A stretch of 64,000 bases of DNA from Blautia hydrogenotrophica DSM 10507 (GTDB taxonomy: Bacteria > Bacillota > Clostridia > Lachnospirales > Lachnospiraceae). Below are positions 1 through 8,666 of this stretch, piece by piece. The number at the start of each line of letters is the position of its first letter. The first letter of the stretch is position 1. Location: the NCBI RefSeq assembly GCF_034356035.1, contig NZ_CP136423.1, forward strand, positions 2,170,001 through 2,234,000. The letters are read 5' to 3'. Under the pieces are notes generated by a model. That model was given only the letters and a program-made list of their open reading frames with translations, had not been told where the DNA came from and made no database searches. The position numbers were made by a program, and so were the translations under genes.

Positions 1-22
1 CAAGATCTTTCCTATTACATAA
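1..22 (+). repeat. Right-end fragment of the terminator-associated repeat (family B)
   Basis: The first bases match the right hairpin arm of the longer family B copies (CTTTCCTATTACATAA). The rest lies outside the window. It abuts the gap terminator on its right, the same arrangement as in the full copies. Confidence 0.5.
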
Positions 23-51
23 GAAAGGTCCGGTCCATATACGACCGGACC
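21..51 (-). terminator. Rho-independent terminator of gap
   Basis: Read on the minus strand, a perfect 9-bp stem (GGTCCGGTC with GACCGGACC, 7-nt loop) is followed by TTTCTT. It lies 16 bases after the gap stop codon. Confidence 0.85.
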
Positions 52-67
52 CTTAATGAGTCTATAA

Positions 68-1081
68 TTACAGTAATGTTCCGAAGTGCTTGATTGTTCT
101 CACCATCTGGCTGGTGTAAGAATTCTCATTGTCATACCAGGAGATAACCTGAACCTCAGTAGTTCCATTATCCAAAGGCAACACCATGGTCTGAGTAGCA
201 TCAAACAGAGAACCATATTTCATTCCGATGATATCGCTGGATACGATCTCATCCTCATTGTAACCAAAAGATTCATTTGCTGCGGCTTTCATCGCTGCAT
301 TTACCTGTTCTACAGTCACATTTCCCTCTACAACTGCTGTCAGAATTGTAGTAGAACCAGTAGGAGTCGGAACACGCTGTGCGGAACCGATCAGCTTTCC
401 ATTCAGCTCTGGGATAACCAGACCGATCGCTTTTGCAGCACCTGTGCTGTTCGGAACAATGTTAACAGCTGCCGCACGAGATCTTCTCAGATCACCTTTT
501 CTCTGAGGTCCGTCCAGAGTCATCTGATCTCCAGTGTACGCATGAATGGTGCACATAATACCAGATTTGATTGGTGCCAGGTCGTTCAGAGCCTTTGCCA
601 TCGGAGCCAGACAGTTTGTAGTACAAGAAGCTGCAGAAATGATATTGTCTTCTTTTGTCAATTTATCATGGTTTACATTGTAAACGATAGTTGGCAGATC
701 GTTACCTGCTGGTGCAGAAATGACAACTTTCTTAGCGCCTGCTTTGATATGAGCGGCAGCTTTGTCCTTGGAGGTGTAGAATCCAGTACACTCCAGAACA
801 ACATCTACGCCAATTTCGCCCCATGGAAGCTCAGAAGCGTCTGCTTTCGCATAGATTTTGATCTCTTTTCCGTCAACGATAATAGAATCCTCACCAGCGG
901 ATACCTTGTCAGCTAGTGCATATCTACCCTGTGTAGAGTCATATTTCAATAAATGAGCCAGCATTTTCGGGGAGGTCAGGTCGTTGATCGCAACTACTTC
1001 ATAACCCTCAGCTCCGAACATCTGTCTGAATGCAAGACGTCCGATACGTCCAAATCCATTGATTGCAACTTTTACTGCCAT
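68..1081 (-). CDS. gap: Type I glyceraldehyde-3-phosphate dehydrogenase
   Basis: Cytosolic glycolytic enzyme that oxidises glyceraldehyde-3-phosphate to 1,3-bisphosphoglycerate with NAD. The 337 residues match the family length. The Rossmann motif INGFGRIGR is at residues 8-16, and an Asp in AINDLT (about residue 34) fits NAD preference. The catalytic Cys153 lies in SCTTNC, and the partner His180 in TIHAYTGDQ. The start is preceded by AGGAGG at proper spacing. It has its own promoter and terminator and so appears monocistronic. Nothing is unusual in the sequence. Identification is firm. Confidence 0.98.
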   Translation of the reverse strand: MAVKVAINGFGRIGRLAFRQMFGAEGYEVVAINDLTSPKMLAHLLKYDSTQGRYALADKVSAGEDSIIVDGKEIKIYAKADASELPWGEIGVDVVLECTGFYTSKDKAAAHIKAGAKKVVISAPAGNDLPTIVYNVNHDKLTKEDNIISAASCTTNCLAPMAKALNDLAPIKSGIMCTIHAYTGDQMTLDGPQRKGDLRRSRAAAVNIVPNSTGAAKAIGLVIPELNGKLIGSAQRVPTPTGSTTILTAVVEGNVTVEQVNAAMKAAANESFGYNEDEIVSSDIIGMKYGSLFDATQTMVLPLDNGTTEVQVISWYDNENSYTSQMVRTIKHFGTLL

Positions 1082-1156
1082 GTTAAATTCCTCCTATGAT
1101 GATTGATATTTTTTTCCCGGCACAAAATATGCAGGGATAGCTTCAACCTGTATGCT

Positions 1157-1185
1157 ATTGTAACCAAATTTGTAAAAAAATTCAA
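1157..1185 (-). promoter_or_regulatory. Sigma-A-type promoter of gap
   Basis: On the minus strand: -35 TTGAAT (1180-1185), a 17-bp spacer and -10 TACAAT (1157-1162), about 75 bases before the gap start codon. Confidence 0.6.
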
Positions 1186-1214
1186 GACCAATTTCAAAAA
1201 ATCTCCTTTTTAAC

Positions 1215-1538
1215 GTAACTATTCAGCCATAACAGCTCGGATTAGCTGCTGCGCAGCTTATATCGCCGCATATGCGGCGAAATCCTCGCTTATGGCTAAG
1301 CGCCATATGCCTGATAAGAGTAAAACTCCTCTGCAAACAAGCTTGTTCCGGATTTTTGCTCGTAACACATCAGCCTTTCGGCTTCACTGTCACGACTGCA
1401 TGCACACAGACTGCGATTCTCTCCGTCTGGCGCCTGCAGTCCTCGGGATCCCGCTGCAAATGCAGCGGGACGCCTCGCGGGACAGTATCAGGTTGTCTGT
1501 TACTTTTCCTTCTATCAGTCGCATGGCTGAATAGTTAC
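1215..1538. mobile_element. MITE-like element (type 1) carrying a nested type 2 element
   Basis: The ends are a perfect 16-bp inverted repeat, GTAACTATTCAGCCAT and its complement. Without the nested insert at 1362-1503 the element is about 182 bp and closely matches the 173-bp copy at 14139-14311 in inverse orientation, including the GCCGCATATGCGGC palindrome and the GATAAGAG region. It encodes no protein and fills most of the gap between gap and the PHP gene. Confidence 0.75.
1362..1503 (+). mobile_element. MITE-like element (type 2), nested in a type 1 copy
   Basis: It runs from GTAACACATCAGCC to GGTTGTCTGTTAC, about 142 bp, and is highly similar along its length to the copies at 15972-16114 and 16194-16336. 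Shared features are the CTTTCGGCTTCACTGTCAC start, the GACTGCGATTCTCT region and the CGGGATCCCGCTGCAAATGC region. Its ends are more diverged than those of the other two copies. Confidence 0.7.
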
Positions 1539-1562
1539 TTCTTATCAAATTTGTGATATAAT
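1535..1562 (+). promoter_or_regulatory. Candidate promoter of the PHP gene, partly inside the MITE end
   Basis: A perfect -10 TATAAT (1557-1562) lies 16 bp after TTACTT (1535-1540). The -35 overlaps the last bases of the type 1 MITE, whose right end is at 1538. The -35 match is weak. Confidence 0.4.
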
Positions 1563-1635
1563 GGGCGAGGAATGCGACCATACTGCTTCATTTAGATAGC
1601 ATTCCACATTCACAGAAAACAGGAGTATACAAATT

Positions 1636-2460
1636 ATGCAGACAAAAATTCTAAGCGATATTCATCTTCACTCTTCTTTTTCCGGCGACAGCGAGACACC
1701 AATGGAAGCTATGATACAGGCAGGAATTCAAAAAGGACTTCACCACATGTGCTTCACAGAACATCTAGATCTAGACTATCCCTACCATCCAGAAGACTTT
1801 GTGGATTTTTCCCTAGACGACGACAGTTACCGACAGACTTTTTTGACGCTGAGAGACAAGTATCAACACCAAATTGAGCTGCTCTTCGGCATTGAACTAG
1901 GACTTCAGCCTCATCTTAAAGATGCTCATTCTCAACTATTAAAAAAACATCCCTTTGATTTCGTCATCGGCTCTTCCCACACTGCCCGCGGCGAAGACCC
2001 CTACTACACTTCCAGCTTTTTTCAGAATCGAGGCGAACGAGAAGCCTACACCCTCTATTTCACTTCGATTTTAGAAAACCTCGATGCCTTCTCGGACATT
2101 GACACCTACGGGCATATCGACTATGTCGTCCGCTATGGTCCAAACCGAAACAAAAACTATACCTATGAAATGTACGGAGAAGTTCTCGATCAAATTCTAA
2201 AGACCTTGATTCAAAAGGGTATCGGTATGGAAGTAAATAGTGGAGGCTTAAAATACGGCCTTGGACAGCCAAATCCTTGCGAGGAAATCATACGCAGATA
2301 CCACCAGCTAGGCGGCAAAATCATCACCATCGGCTCTGATGCCCACAGCCCTGAGTATCTAGCTTACGAATTTCCAAAAATCTCAGAGATTCTCAAAAGC
2401 TGCGGTTTCACTCATTATACAATTTTTCGTCAGCGTACCCCTGTCTTTTTGCCGCTTTAG
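1636..2460 (+). CDS. PHP-domain phosphoesterase, histidinol-phosphatase (HisK/HisJ) family
   Basis: The 274-residue protein begins with the PHP metal-binding motif SDIHLHSSFSGD (residues 7-18), followed by CFTEHLD. Near the C-terminus SDAH completes the trinuclear metal site. Family members hydrolyse histidinol phosphate in histidine synthesis, but no other his genes are nearby, so another phosphate-ester substrate is possible. The RBS is AGGAG, 11 nt before the ATG. It is one of few plus-strand genes and converges on the P-type ATPase gene. Family assignment is firm; substrate is inferred. Confidence 0.85.
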   Translation: MQTKILSDIHLHSSFSGDSETPMEAMIQAGIQKGLHHMCFTEHLDLDYPYHPEDFVDFSLDDDSYRQTFLTLRDKYQHQIELLFGIELGLQPHLKDAHSQLLKKHPFDFVIGSSHTARGEDPYYTSSFFQNRGEREAYTLYFTSILENLDAFSDIDTYGHIDYVVRYGPNRNKNYTYEMYGEVLDQILKTLIQKGIGMEVNSGGLKYGLGQPNPCEEIIRRYHQLGGKIITIGSDAHSPEYLAYEFPKISEILKSCGFTHYTIFRQRTPVFLPL

Positions 2461-2495
2461 TCAAAATACCTGCACCACTGTATGGGAAATACCGG

Positions 2496-2681
2496 ACAAA
2501 GTGGGCAAGTCCTCTTCCATTTCCCTCCCCTCAATCTTTGAGGGGAACGTCCCACTTTGCGCACCGCCGCAACACCGCTAAACGGGGAATTTCTCATTGC
2601 GGTTGCGCATCCATAGTGGAGCGTTTACGTGATAAAAAAGGGCTTTTACGCATTAGCCTGACAGGTTCTTTCCTATCACAT
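2496..2681 (+). repeat. Terminator-associated structured repeat (family B), full copy
   Basis: It contains the family landmarks in order: CAAAGTGGGCAAG, the small hairpin CCCCTCAATCTTTGAGGGG, CCCACTTTGCGC, the GCCGCAACACCG block, and a terminal hairpin whose right arm is CTTTCCTATCACATAA. The right end runs straight into the A-run that is the U-tract of the ATPase terminator. Confidence 0.75.
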
Positions 2682-2729
2682 AAAAAAATGGGATGTATCC
2701 TGAAAGCTATTCCTGATACATCCCATTTT
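2682..2729 (-). terminator. Terminator of the P-type ATPase gene
   Basis: A perfect 12-bp stem, ATGGGATGTATC with GATACATCCCAT (2688-2726), is followed on the minus strand by seven T residues. It may also act weakly on the plus strand for the convergent PHP gene. Confidence 0.85.
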
Positions 2730-2749
2730 GGGTCCACAGATGCCTATTC

Positions 2750-5257
2750 TCATCTTATAAATTTTCTGAGTTTCCCCTGCTTTTTCTCTTTTCCGCGTTC
2801 CATTGATCTTAGATACATTTTCCTCAGCAGGGAAGTAATCGCATCAATCACCACAGGCGAAAAAATCATCAGCATAAACACCAAAATAATCATGCCAAAT
2901 TCCAGAGCTCTCAAATTCAAAAGCTTCTGTAAAATCAAAGCGCAGCCAAAGAATATAAGCTGCATACCATAGATAATCACTTTTCTAAAACGTGTCAGCG
3001 GCGAATAAACGGTCTTCAACGCAGCCATATAGTTCCACCCTGTAACCAAGACACAGGCGGTATTCAGCATCGCATTGGAATGATACACATCCTGACAGAC
3101 CAGCATCACTACAAAGACACAGGCAGTGATCGTCACCGCAGCTGGAAAGGCATTCATAAACACATGGCGTAAAAATGTCTTATCTATGCGCTCGTAATTA
3201 AATTCCTGAGCTAGCAAAAAGGTCGGAATTCCCACCGCGCAGGCACTGATCAGAGACATCTGTATCGGCTCAAAGGGATATGCCTCCCCGAAAAAGATGG
3301 TAAGCAGCGACAGGCAGACCGAGAAAATTGTTTTAATCAGAAACATAGACGCGGCCGTCCGTATGTTGTTGACCACCTTTCGCCCCTGATTTACGATATG
3401 AGGCATCGCTCCAAAATTGGAGTCCAGCAGCACCACGTTGGCAATATTCTTTGCAGCATCACTTCCAGAAGCCATCGCAATGCTACAGTCTGATTCTTTT
3501 AACGCCAGAACATCATTGACACCGTCACCAGTCATGGCAACCGTGTGTCCTTGCTTTTTCAGCGCCAGAACCATTTCCTTTTTCTGCTGCGGCGTTACTC
3601 GACCAAATACACTGCACTCAGCTACTGCCCGTTCCATCTCCTGGGGACTGCTGATCTTCGTCGCATCCACATAGCGTTCCGCATTCTTTAGCCCTGCCTT
3701 CTTGGCAATCGCTGACACGGTCACAGGATCATCCCCTGAAATCACTTTTAAATCAACTCCCTGGCTGTCAAAAAATGCCAGAGTTTCAGGTGCTTCCTGA
3801 CGAATGACATCCGTGAGCAAAATCACCGCACACGGCAACAACCCTTGAGGCAGTTTTGTCCCATCTGCAGTCTGAGAACTGTGTGCCAAAACCAAAAGCC
3901 GATAGCCTTTTCCCGCGTATTCCTGGCAAATCTCATCCAGTTTTTTATTTCTTTTTGGAAACAAAAACTGAACCGCTCCCATCAGATAGGTTCCCCTACC
4001 CTCGAAGCAGGCACCGCTGTATTTTCTCTCCGACGAAAATGGAACTGCATGGTCCAAAGTAAATTCTCTGACCGGTCTGAAGTGCTCTCTGAGAGCGTCT
4101 GCTGTCGCATTGGAATCGCTCAAAACCCCCATGAGATTCTGCATCACATGATTTAGCTCATCCATGCTCATGCCCTTTCGAACGTCCTCCCTTTCCTTGT
4201 CCGGCACGTCCTCCTTCACAGCATCTTCTATTTCTTGGGTCTCAATTTCTTGAGACTCTTTTTTCTTCAGATTTACTTTTTCAGACTCTTCCTTTTGACA
4301 ATCCTCCTGAAAATCCGCCGGTTCCAGCAAAATCACCTGCTCCACGCACATGCTTCCCTCTGTAATAGTTCCGGTTTTGTCCAGACACAGAGTATCCACC
4401 CGCGCCAACGTCTCAATACAATACAATTCTTGAACCAAGGTTTTGCGTTTTGCAAGAGAAAGCGCTCCCAAAGTCAGAGCCACACTGGTAAGCAGTACTA
4501 GCCCTTCTGGAATCATTCCAAGCACAGCCGCCACTGTGCTTACAACAGAATTTTTAAAGGAATCTCCTACCATGTAGAACTGCTTATAAAACAGCATAAT
4601 TCCCAATGGAAGAATAATGATACTGATGACTTTCAAGATCTTATTCAGCGCGTTTCGAAGCTCTGAATTATGCTTCTTGAACTCTTTTGCCTCTTTGGTA
4701 ATCTGGGAGGCATAGTTATCCTTCCCTACATGTATCACTTGACAGCAAGCTTCGCCGGCTGTCACAAAGCTCCCGGAAAACAGCTCGTCTTTCACTGTCT
4801 TTACCAGATTGTCCGCCTCACCGGTCAACAACGATTCATTCACTTCCACGCTGCCCTCGAGGACAACGGCATCTGCCGGTACCTGGTCGCCACTTTTGAG
4901 AAATATCACATCGTCGAGCACCAGCTCTTCCGTGGAAATCGACCATTTTTTTCCATCCCTTAAGACTACCGCTTTATTTGCTGTGAGAATCGCAAGCTTG
5001 TCTATGGTTTTCTTCGCCCTGACTTCCTGTACAATTCCAATGACTGTATTGATGATAATAATTCCCATGAACATACTGTTCTTGTAAGAACCTACAACCA
5101 ATACCAGAACCAGCAAAACCACATTCAGAAAGTTAAAAAAAGTCAATGTATTTTCACGGATGATCTGTTTATATGTTCTTGTATTCGGAGAATCGCTGAT
5201 GTTGACCTGACCAGCTTCTATTCTTTTTTGAATCTGTTCACTTGTAAGTCCCGTCAT
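2750..5257 (-). CDS. Cation-translocating P-type ATPase, CtpE-like
   Basis: A membrane pump of about 835 residues. It has the TGE actuator motif (about 148), transmembrane helix 4 with PEGLVLLTS (about 253), the phosphorylation motif DKTGT (about 296) and TGDGVND (about 580), plus a C-terminal helix block. The PEGLVLL motif resembles mycobacterial CtpE, reported as a calcium transporter; calcium specificity here is inference. A charged insert rich in Glu and Lys (about 316-372) follows DKTGT. There is no N-terminal heavy-metal domain. The first ATG (5266) has no proper RBS spacing; the one at 5257 sits 9 bases after AGGA and is preferred. No operon partner is evident: mnmA ends just upstream. 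Confidence 0.9.
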   Translation of the reverse strand: MTGLTSEQIQKRIEAGQVNISDSPNTRTYKQIIRENTLTFFNFLNVVLLVLVLVVGSYKNSMFMGIIIINTVIGIVQEVRAKKTIDKLAILTANKAVVLRDGKKWSISTEELVLDDVIFLKSGDQVPADAVVLEGSVEVNESLLTGEADNLVKTVKDELFSGSFVTAGEACCQVIHVGKDNYASQITKEAKEFKKHNSELRNALNKILKVISIIILPLGIMLFYKQFYMVGDSFKNSVVSTVAAVLGMIPEGLVLLTSVALTLGALSLAKRKTLVQELYCIETLARVDTLCLDKTGTITEGSMCVEQVILLEPADFQEDCQKEESEKVNLKKKESQEIETQEIEDAVKEDVPDKEREDVRKGMSMDELNHVMQNLMGVLSDSNATADALREHFRPVREFTLDHAVPFSSERKYSGACFEGRGTYLMGAVQFLFPKRNKKLDEICQEYAGKGYRLLVLAHSSQTADGTKLPQGLLPCAVILLTDVIRQEAPETLAFFDSQGVDLKVISGDDPVTVSAIAKKAGLKNAERYVDATKISSPQEMERAVAECSVFGRVTPQQKKEMVLALKKQGHTVAMTGDGVNDVLALKESDCSIAMASGSDAAKNIANVVLLDSNFGAMPHIVNQGRKVVNNIRTAASMFLIKTIFSVCLSLLTIFFGEAYPFEPIQMSLISACAVGIPTFLLAQEFNYERIDKTFLRHVFMNAFPAAVTITACVFVVMLVCQDVYHSNAMLNTACVLVTGWNYMAALKTVYSPLTRFRKVIIYGMQLIFFGCALILQKLLNLRALEFGMIILVFMLMIFSPVVIDAITSLLRKMYLRSMERGKEKKQGKLRKFIR

Positions 5258-5285
5258 TTTCACCATTCCTATTTGCCGTTATCAT

Positions 5286-6377
5286 TTATTTGACCGCAGT
5301 AACGATTGTGCCTCCTGCTGCCACATAGCCTTCCTGGTAAAAGACAACTGCCTGCCCAGGTGTGATCGCTCTTTGCGGCTGCGCAAAACGACAGATCACG
5401 TCCCCATCAGGAAGAACCTTCTCAATCCAACAAGGGGCTCCCTTATGATTATAACGAATTTTCGCGAGAAGTTCCATCCCTTCTTCAAATTTCTCGATTC
5501 CCATATAATTTATTTTTGTACACCGCAAAGCAGACGCGAACACTTCCTGCGCGTCTCCGATCACCACCTCATTCGTCTTTGGCCGAATTTCCGTCACAAA
5601 AACCGGACGACCCATAGAAAGATTCAACCCTTTGCGCTGGCCAATAGTATAATGTATGATTCCTCTGTGCTGACCAACCACCGTACCGCCAGCCGTCACA
5701 AAATTTCCTTGACAGACTTCTTTTCCTGTTCTTTGCCGGATAAAATTGGCGTAGTCATGATCTGGTATAAAACAGATTTCCTGACTGTCAGGCTTGTCCG
5801 CCACCGGAAGCCCGATCTTTGAGGCTATCTCTCGAATTTCTTCCTTATTATAATCGCCTACCGGCATCAACGTGTGGGCTAACTGAGCCTGTGTGAGATT
5901 GTACAGGGCATACGTCTGATCTTTCGCCGACACCTCACAGGTTTTCAAAGCATATCTGCCATTCTCGAGACAGACAATCCGAGCATAATGCCCCGTTGCA
6001 ATATAGTCTGCTCCCAGCTCCTTCGCCTTATTCAGCAAAGCCTCCCACTTTACATATCTATTGCACACAACACAGGGGTTGGGGGTTCTACCTTCCAAAT
6101 ATTCCTGCGTAAAATAATCTACCACATAATCAGAGAAATCTCTCTGAAAATCTACAACATAATAAGAAATCCCCAGCGCCCGTGCAACCTCCTTCGCATC
6201 TTCAATCACTTCAGGACTGCCACCCAAGCCTGGGTCATCGGCAGACTCTGAGACGGGAGTCCAAGTCTTCATCGTCACACCCAAAACCTCGTAGCCTGCT
6301 TTCTTCAGCAAATAGGCTGCCACGGAGGAATCCACTCCTCCGGACATTCCTATTACAACTCTTTTTCTCGTCATCAA
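5286..6377 (-). CDS. mnmA: tRNA-specific 2-thiouridylase
   Basis: Adenylates and thiolates U34 of Lys, Glu and Gln tRNAs. The PP-loop GMSGGVDSS is at residues 10-18. The catalytic Cys pair lies in PNPCVVC (about 100) and SQEICFIPD (about 200). The 363 residues match the family length. Its ATG overlaps the iscU stop by 4 bases, so it is translationally coupled to the cysteine desulfurase and scaffold genes that supply its sulfur. Identification is firm. Confidence 0.97.
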   Translation of the reverse strand: MMTRKRVVIGMSGGVDSSVAAYLLKKAGYEVLGVTMKTWTPVSESADDPGLGGSPEVIEDAKEVARALGISYYVVDFQRDFSDYVVDYFTQEYLEGRTPNPCVVCNRYVKWEALLNKAKELGADYIATGHYARIVCLENGRYALKTCEVSAKDQTYALYNLTQAQLAHTLMPVGDYNKEEIREIASKIGLPVADKPDSQEICFIPDHDYANFIRQRTGKEVCQGNFVTAGGTVVGQHRGIIHYTIGQRKGLNLSMGRPVFVTEIRPKTNEVVIGDAQEVFASALRCTKINYMGIEKFEEGMELLAKIRYNHKGAPCWIEKVLPDGDVICRFAQPQRAITPGQAVVFYQEGYVAAGGTIVTAVK

Positions 6378-6817
6378 TACTCTTCCTCTTCTTCCTCTTC
6401 ACCCTCATGGATATCGGACTTAGGTTTTGAAAGTCCTTCGATCTTAATCCCGTGTTTTTCCGCGTAATCCCACAGGGCAGCGTGAATTGCCTCTTCTGCC
6501 AGCAAGGAACAGTGCACCTTCACGGGCGGAAGTCCGTCCAGAGCTTCCATAACAGCTTTATTTGTCACCTGAAGAGCTTCCTGAATATTTTTTCCTTTTA
6601 CCAGCTCTGTCGCCATGCTGCTGGTAGCCACAGCTGCTCCGCATCCAAATGTCTTAAATTTACAATCACGAATCACCTGATTCTCATCAATATCCAGATA
6701 AATTCTCATAATATCTCCACATTTTGCATTTCCTACAGTGCCAACACCGCTGGCATCCTCAATCTCACCTACGTTTCTCGGATTTTGGAAATGGTCCATC
6801 ACTTTATCACTATACAT
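6374..6817 (-). CDS. iscU: Fe-S cluster scaffold protein IscU/NifU N-terminal type
   Basis: A 147-residue scaffold on which Fe-S clusters are assembled. The three ligand cysteines lie in GNAKCGD, FGCGAAV and VHCSLLAEEA. The start is preceded by GGAGGAA. It lies 24 bases after iscS and overlaps mnmA. The protein ends in a run of seven Glu residues and a Tyr, an acidic tail beyond the conserved domain whose role is unknown. Confidence 0.95.
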   Translation of the reverse strand: MYSDKVMDHFQNPRNVGEIEDASGVGTVGNAKCGDIMRIYLDIDENQVIRDCKFKTFGCGAAVATSSMATELVKGKNIQEALQVTNKAVMEALDGLPPVKVHCSLLAEEAIHAALWDYAEKHGIKIEGLSKPKSDIHEGEEEEEEEY

Positions 6818-6841
6818 CGTTTCTTCCTCCTGTGTTTTCCA

Positions 6842-8026
6842 TTATTTATTCTTTTTCATAAAATCTTCATACAACGGAGACATGTCTCGAAGTCTCGCGA
6901 CAATCTCCTTTAATTTCTCAACTACATAGTCCAAATCTTCCTTCGTTGTCTCCTCACTGAGAGTCAGACGAAGGGAACCATGGGCAATCTCATGGGGAAG
7001 CCCTATCGCCAGCAGTACATGAGATGGGTCCAGAGAACCAGACGTGCAGGCGGAACCGCTGGAAGCACAGATCCCGGCTCCATCCAGAAAGATCAACAAA
7101 GACTCGCCTTCAATAAACTGAAAGCTGATATTTACATTGTTCGGAAGTCTCTTTACCGGATCACCGTTTAAGCGGCAATAAGGAATCTCTTTCGTAATCC
7201 TCTCAATCAGGTAATCCCGCAGCTTTCTCTCCACTTCGGTGCGCTCCTGCATGGTCCTAGCCGCTCTCTCGGCCGCCGCTCCATATCCTACAATTCCTGG
7301 CACGTTCTCTGTACCCGCGCGGCGTTTTCTTTCCTGGGCACCTCCATGAATGAAGGAACGGATTTTCACTCCTTTTCTAATATAGAGAAAACCGATGCCT
7401 TTGGGACCGTTAATCTTATGAGCGCTGGAACTGAGCATATCAATATGATACTCGTCCACGTCAATCGGCACCTGCCCAAATGCCTGAACCGCATCCGTGT
7501 GAAAATAAATTCCATGCTCTTTCGCAATCTGTCCAATCTCTTTGATTGGCTGGATGCTTCCAATTTCATTATTCGCAAACATCACAGAAATTAGTATTGT
7601 CTCCGGTGTAATCGCTTTTTCTAGATCTTCCAATTTGACGATGCCATTCTCATCCACGTCTAGATAGGTCACTCTTGCTCCTCTGTTTTTTTCTAAATAC
7701 TCACAGGTATGCAAAATTGCGTGATGTTCAATTTTAGTCGTGATAATATGGTTTCCTTTTTTACACAACAGCTCATAGGTGGCCTCCAAAGCCCAGTTAT
7801 CTGCCTCGGTACCTCCTGCGGTAAAATAAATCTCTTTCGGTTCTGCCCCAATCACCGCCGCAATCTGTTCCCTAGCTTTTGTGATTGCCTCCTTACTGGT
7901 TGCCGCGAGATCATAGACACTCGAAGGATTTCCATAGTTCTCCGTAAAATACGGAAGCATCGCTTCCACTACCTCCGTAGCTGTCTTTGTGGTTGCCGCA
8001 TTATCCAGATAAATTCGTTTACTCAT
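6842..8026 (-). CDS. iscS: Cysteine desulfurase (NifS/IscS family)
   Basis: A PLP enzyme that takes sulfur from cysteine and passes it as persulfide to IscU and MnmA. The PLP Lys lies in SSAHKINGPKG (about 200), and the catalytic Cys in SGSACTSGS near residue 323, a group I/NifS-like short loop. An upstream in-frame GTG exists, but the ATG at 8026 has AGGAG 8 bases upstream and is preferred. It is second in the iscR-iscS-iscU-mnmA operon. Confidence 0.95.
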   Translation of the reverse strand: MSKRIYLDNAATTKTATEVVEAMLPYFTENYGNPSSVYDLAATSKEAITKAREQIAAVIGAEPKEIYFTAGGTEADNWALEATYELLCKKGNHIITTKIEHHAILHTCEYLEKNRGARVTYLDVDENGIVKLEDLEKAITPETILISVMFANNEIGSIQPIKEIGQIAKEHGIYFHTDAVQAFGQVPIDVDEYHIDMLSSSAHKINGPKGIGFLYIRKGVKIRSFIHGGAQERKRRAGTENVPGIVGYGAAAERAARTMQERTEVERKLRDYLIERITKEIPYCRLNGDPVKRLPNNVNISFQFIEGESLLIFLDGAGICASSGSACTSGSLDPSHVLLAIGLPHEIAHGSLRLTLSEETTKEDLDYVVEKLKEIVARLRDMSPLYEDFMKKNK

Positions 8027-8051
8027 ATTTTTCACTCCTGACCTTTTCTTT

Positions 8052-8480
8052 TTATAGTCCGTTTACTTTTTTGCTTTCCTGAACCAACTGTTCAATCATA
8101 ATCGTGTCCACAGCCTGGCTGATGCTCTCATTAATCTTTTTCCAGACATACTTTGTAACGCATTTTTGAGATGCTTTACAGGTAGAGACCTCCAAATTAC
8201 CCGGACAGTCTACTGCATCCAGTGTCCCTTCTAGAGCCCGCAGCACATCTCCCACAGAAATTTCAGAAGGGGATTTCGCTAGACGATACCCTCCCGTCGC
8301 TCCTCGCACACTGGTCACCAGACCTGCTCTTCGCATCTTGCCTACCAATTGTTCCAAATAACTGACAGATATATCCTGTCTGTTCGCAATACTCTGAATC
8401 GAGACAGGTCCTGTTTCGCTGTGAACTGCCAAGTCCACCATAGCTCGTAGACCATACCTCCCCTTTGTAGATAACTTCAT
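8052..8480 (-). CDS. iscR: Rrf2-family transcriptional regulator, IscR-like
   Basis: A 142-residue winged-helix regulator starting MKLSTKGRYGLRAM, typical of Rrf2 proteins. Three cysteines (C92, C101, C107, spacing x8 and x5) sit where IscR binds its Fe-S cluster, so it probably senses Fe-S status and controls its own operon. It is the first gene of the sulfur-transfer operon and has its own promoter. The exact effector is inferred from family and neighbours. Confidence 0.88.
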   Translation of the reverse strand: MKLSTKGRYGLRAMVDLAVHSETGPVSIQSIANRQDISVSYLEQLVGKMRRAGLVTSVRGATGGYRLAKSPSEISVGDVLRALEGTLDAVDCPGNLEVSTCKASQKCVTKYVWKKINESISQAVDTIMIEQLVQESKKVNGL

Positions 8481-8528
8481 ATCTCATCCTCTTCTTATTT
8501 CCGAGTATTTTACTGTGATTTCATTTTT

Positions 8529-8557
8529 ACTGTAACATTCTTTCCAAGTTCTGTCAA
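8529..8557 (-). promoter_or_regulatory. Sigma-A-type promoter of iscR-iscS-iscU-mnmA
   Basis: On the minus strand: -35 TTGACA (8552-8557), 17-bp spacer, -10 TACAGT (8529-8534), about 50 bases before the iscR start. No operator could be assigned with confidence. Confidence 0.65.
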
Positions 8558-8666
8558 GAGGATTATGCGAATATACTTAACAAAATATATCAGTTATCGC
8601 CATTTGCATTTTTCATCCCATTCTCTGTAAATGGCAGCTAACTGTTCATTGGGTAAGGTAAAAGTC

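Noticed and set aside
86..916. A 276-codon plus-strand frame opposite gap
   Set aside because: It lies wholly antisense to a well-supported gap gene and its sequence is Cys/Ser/His-rich without domain features.
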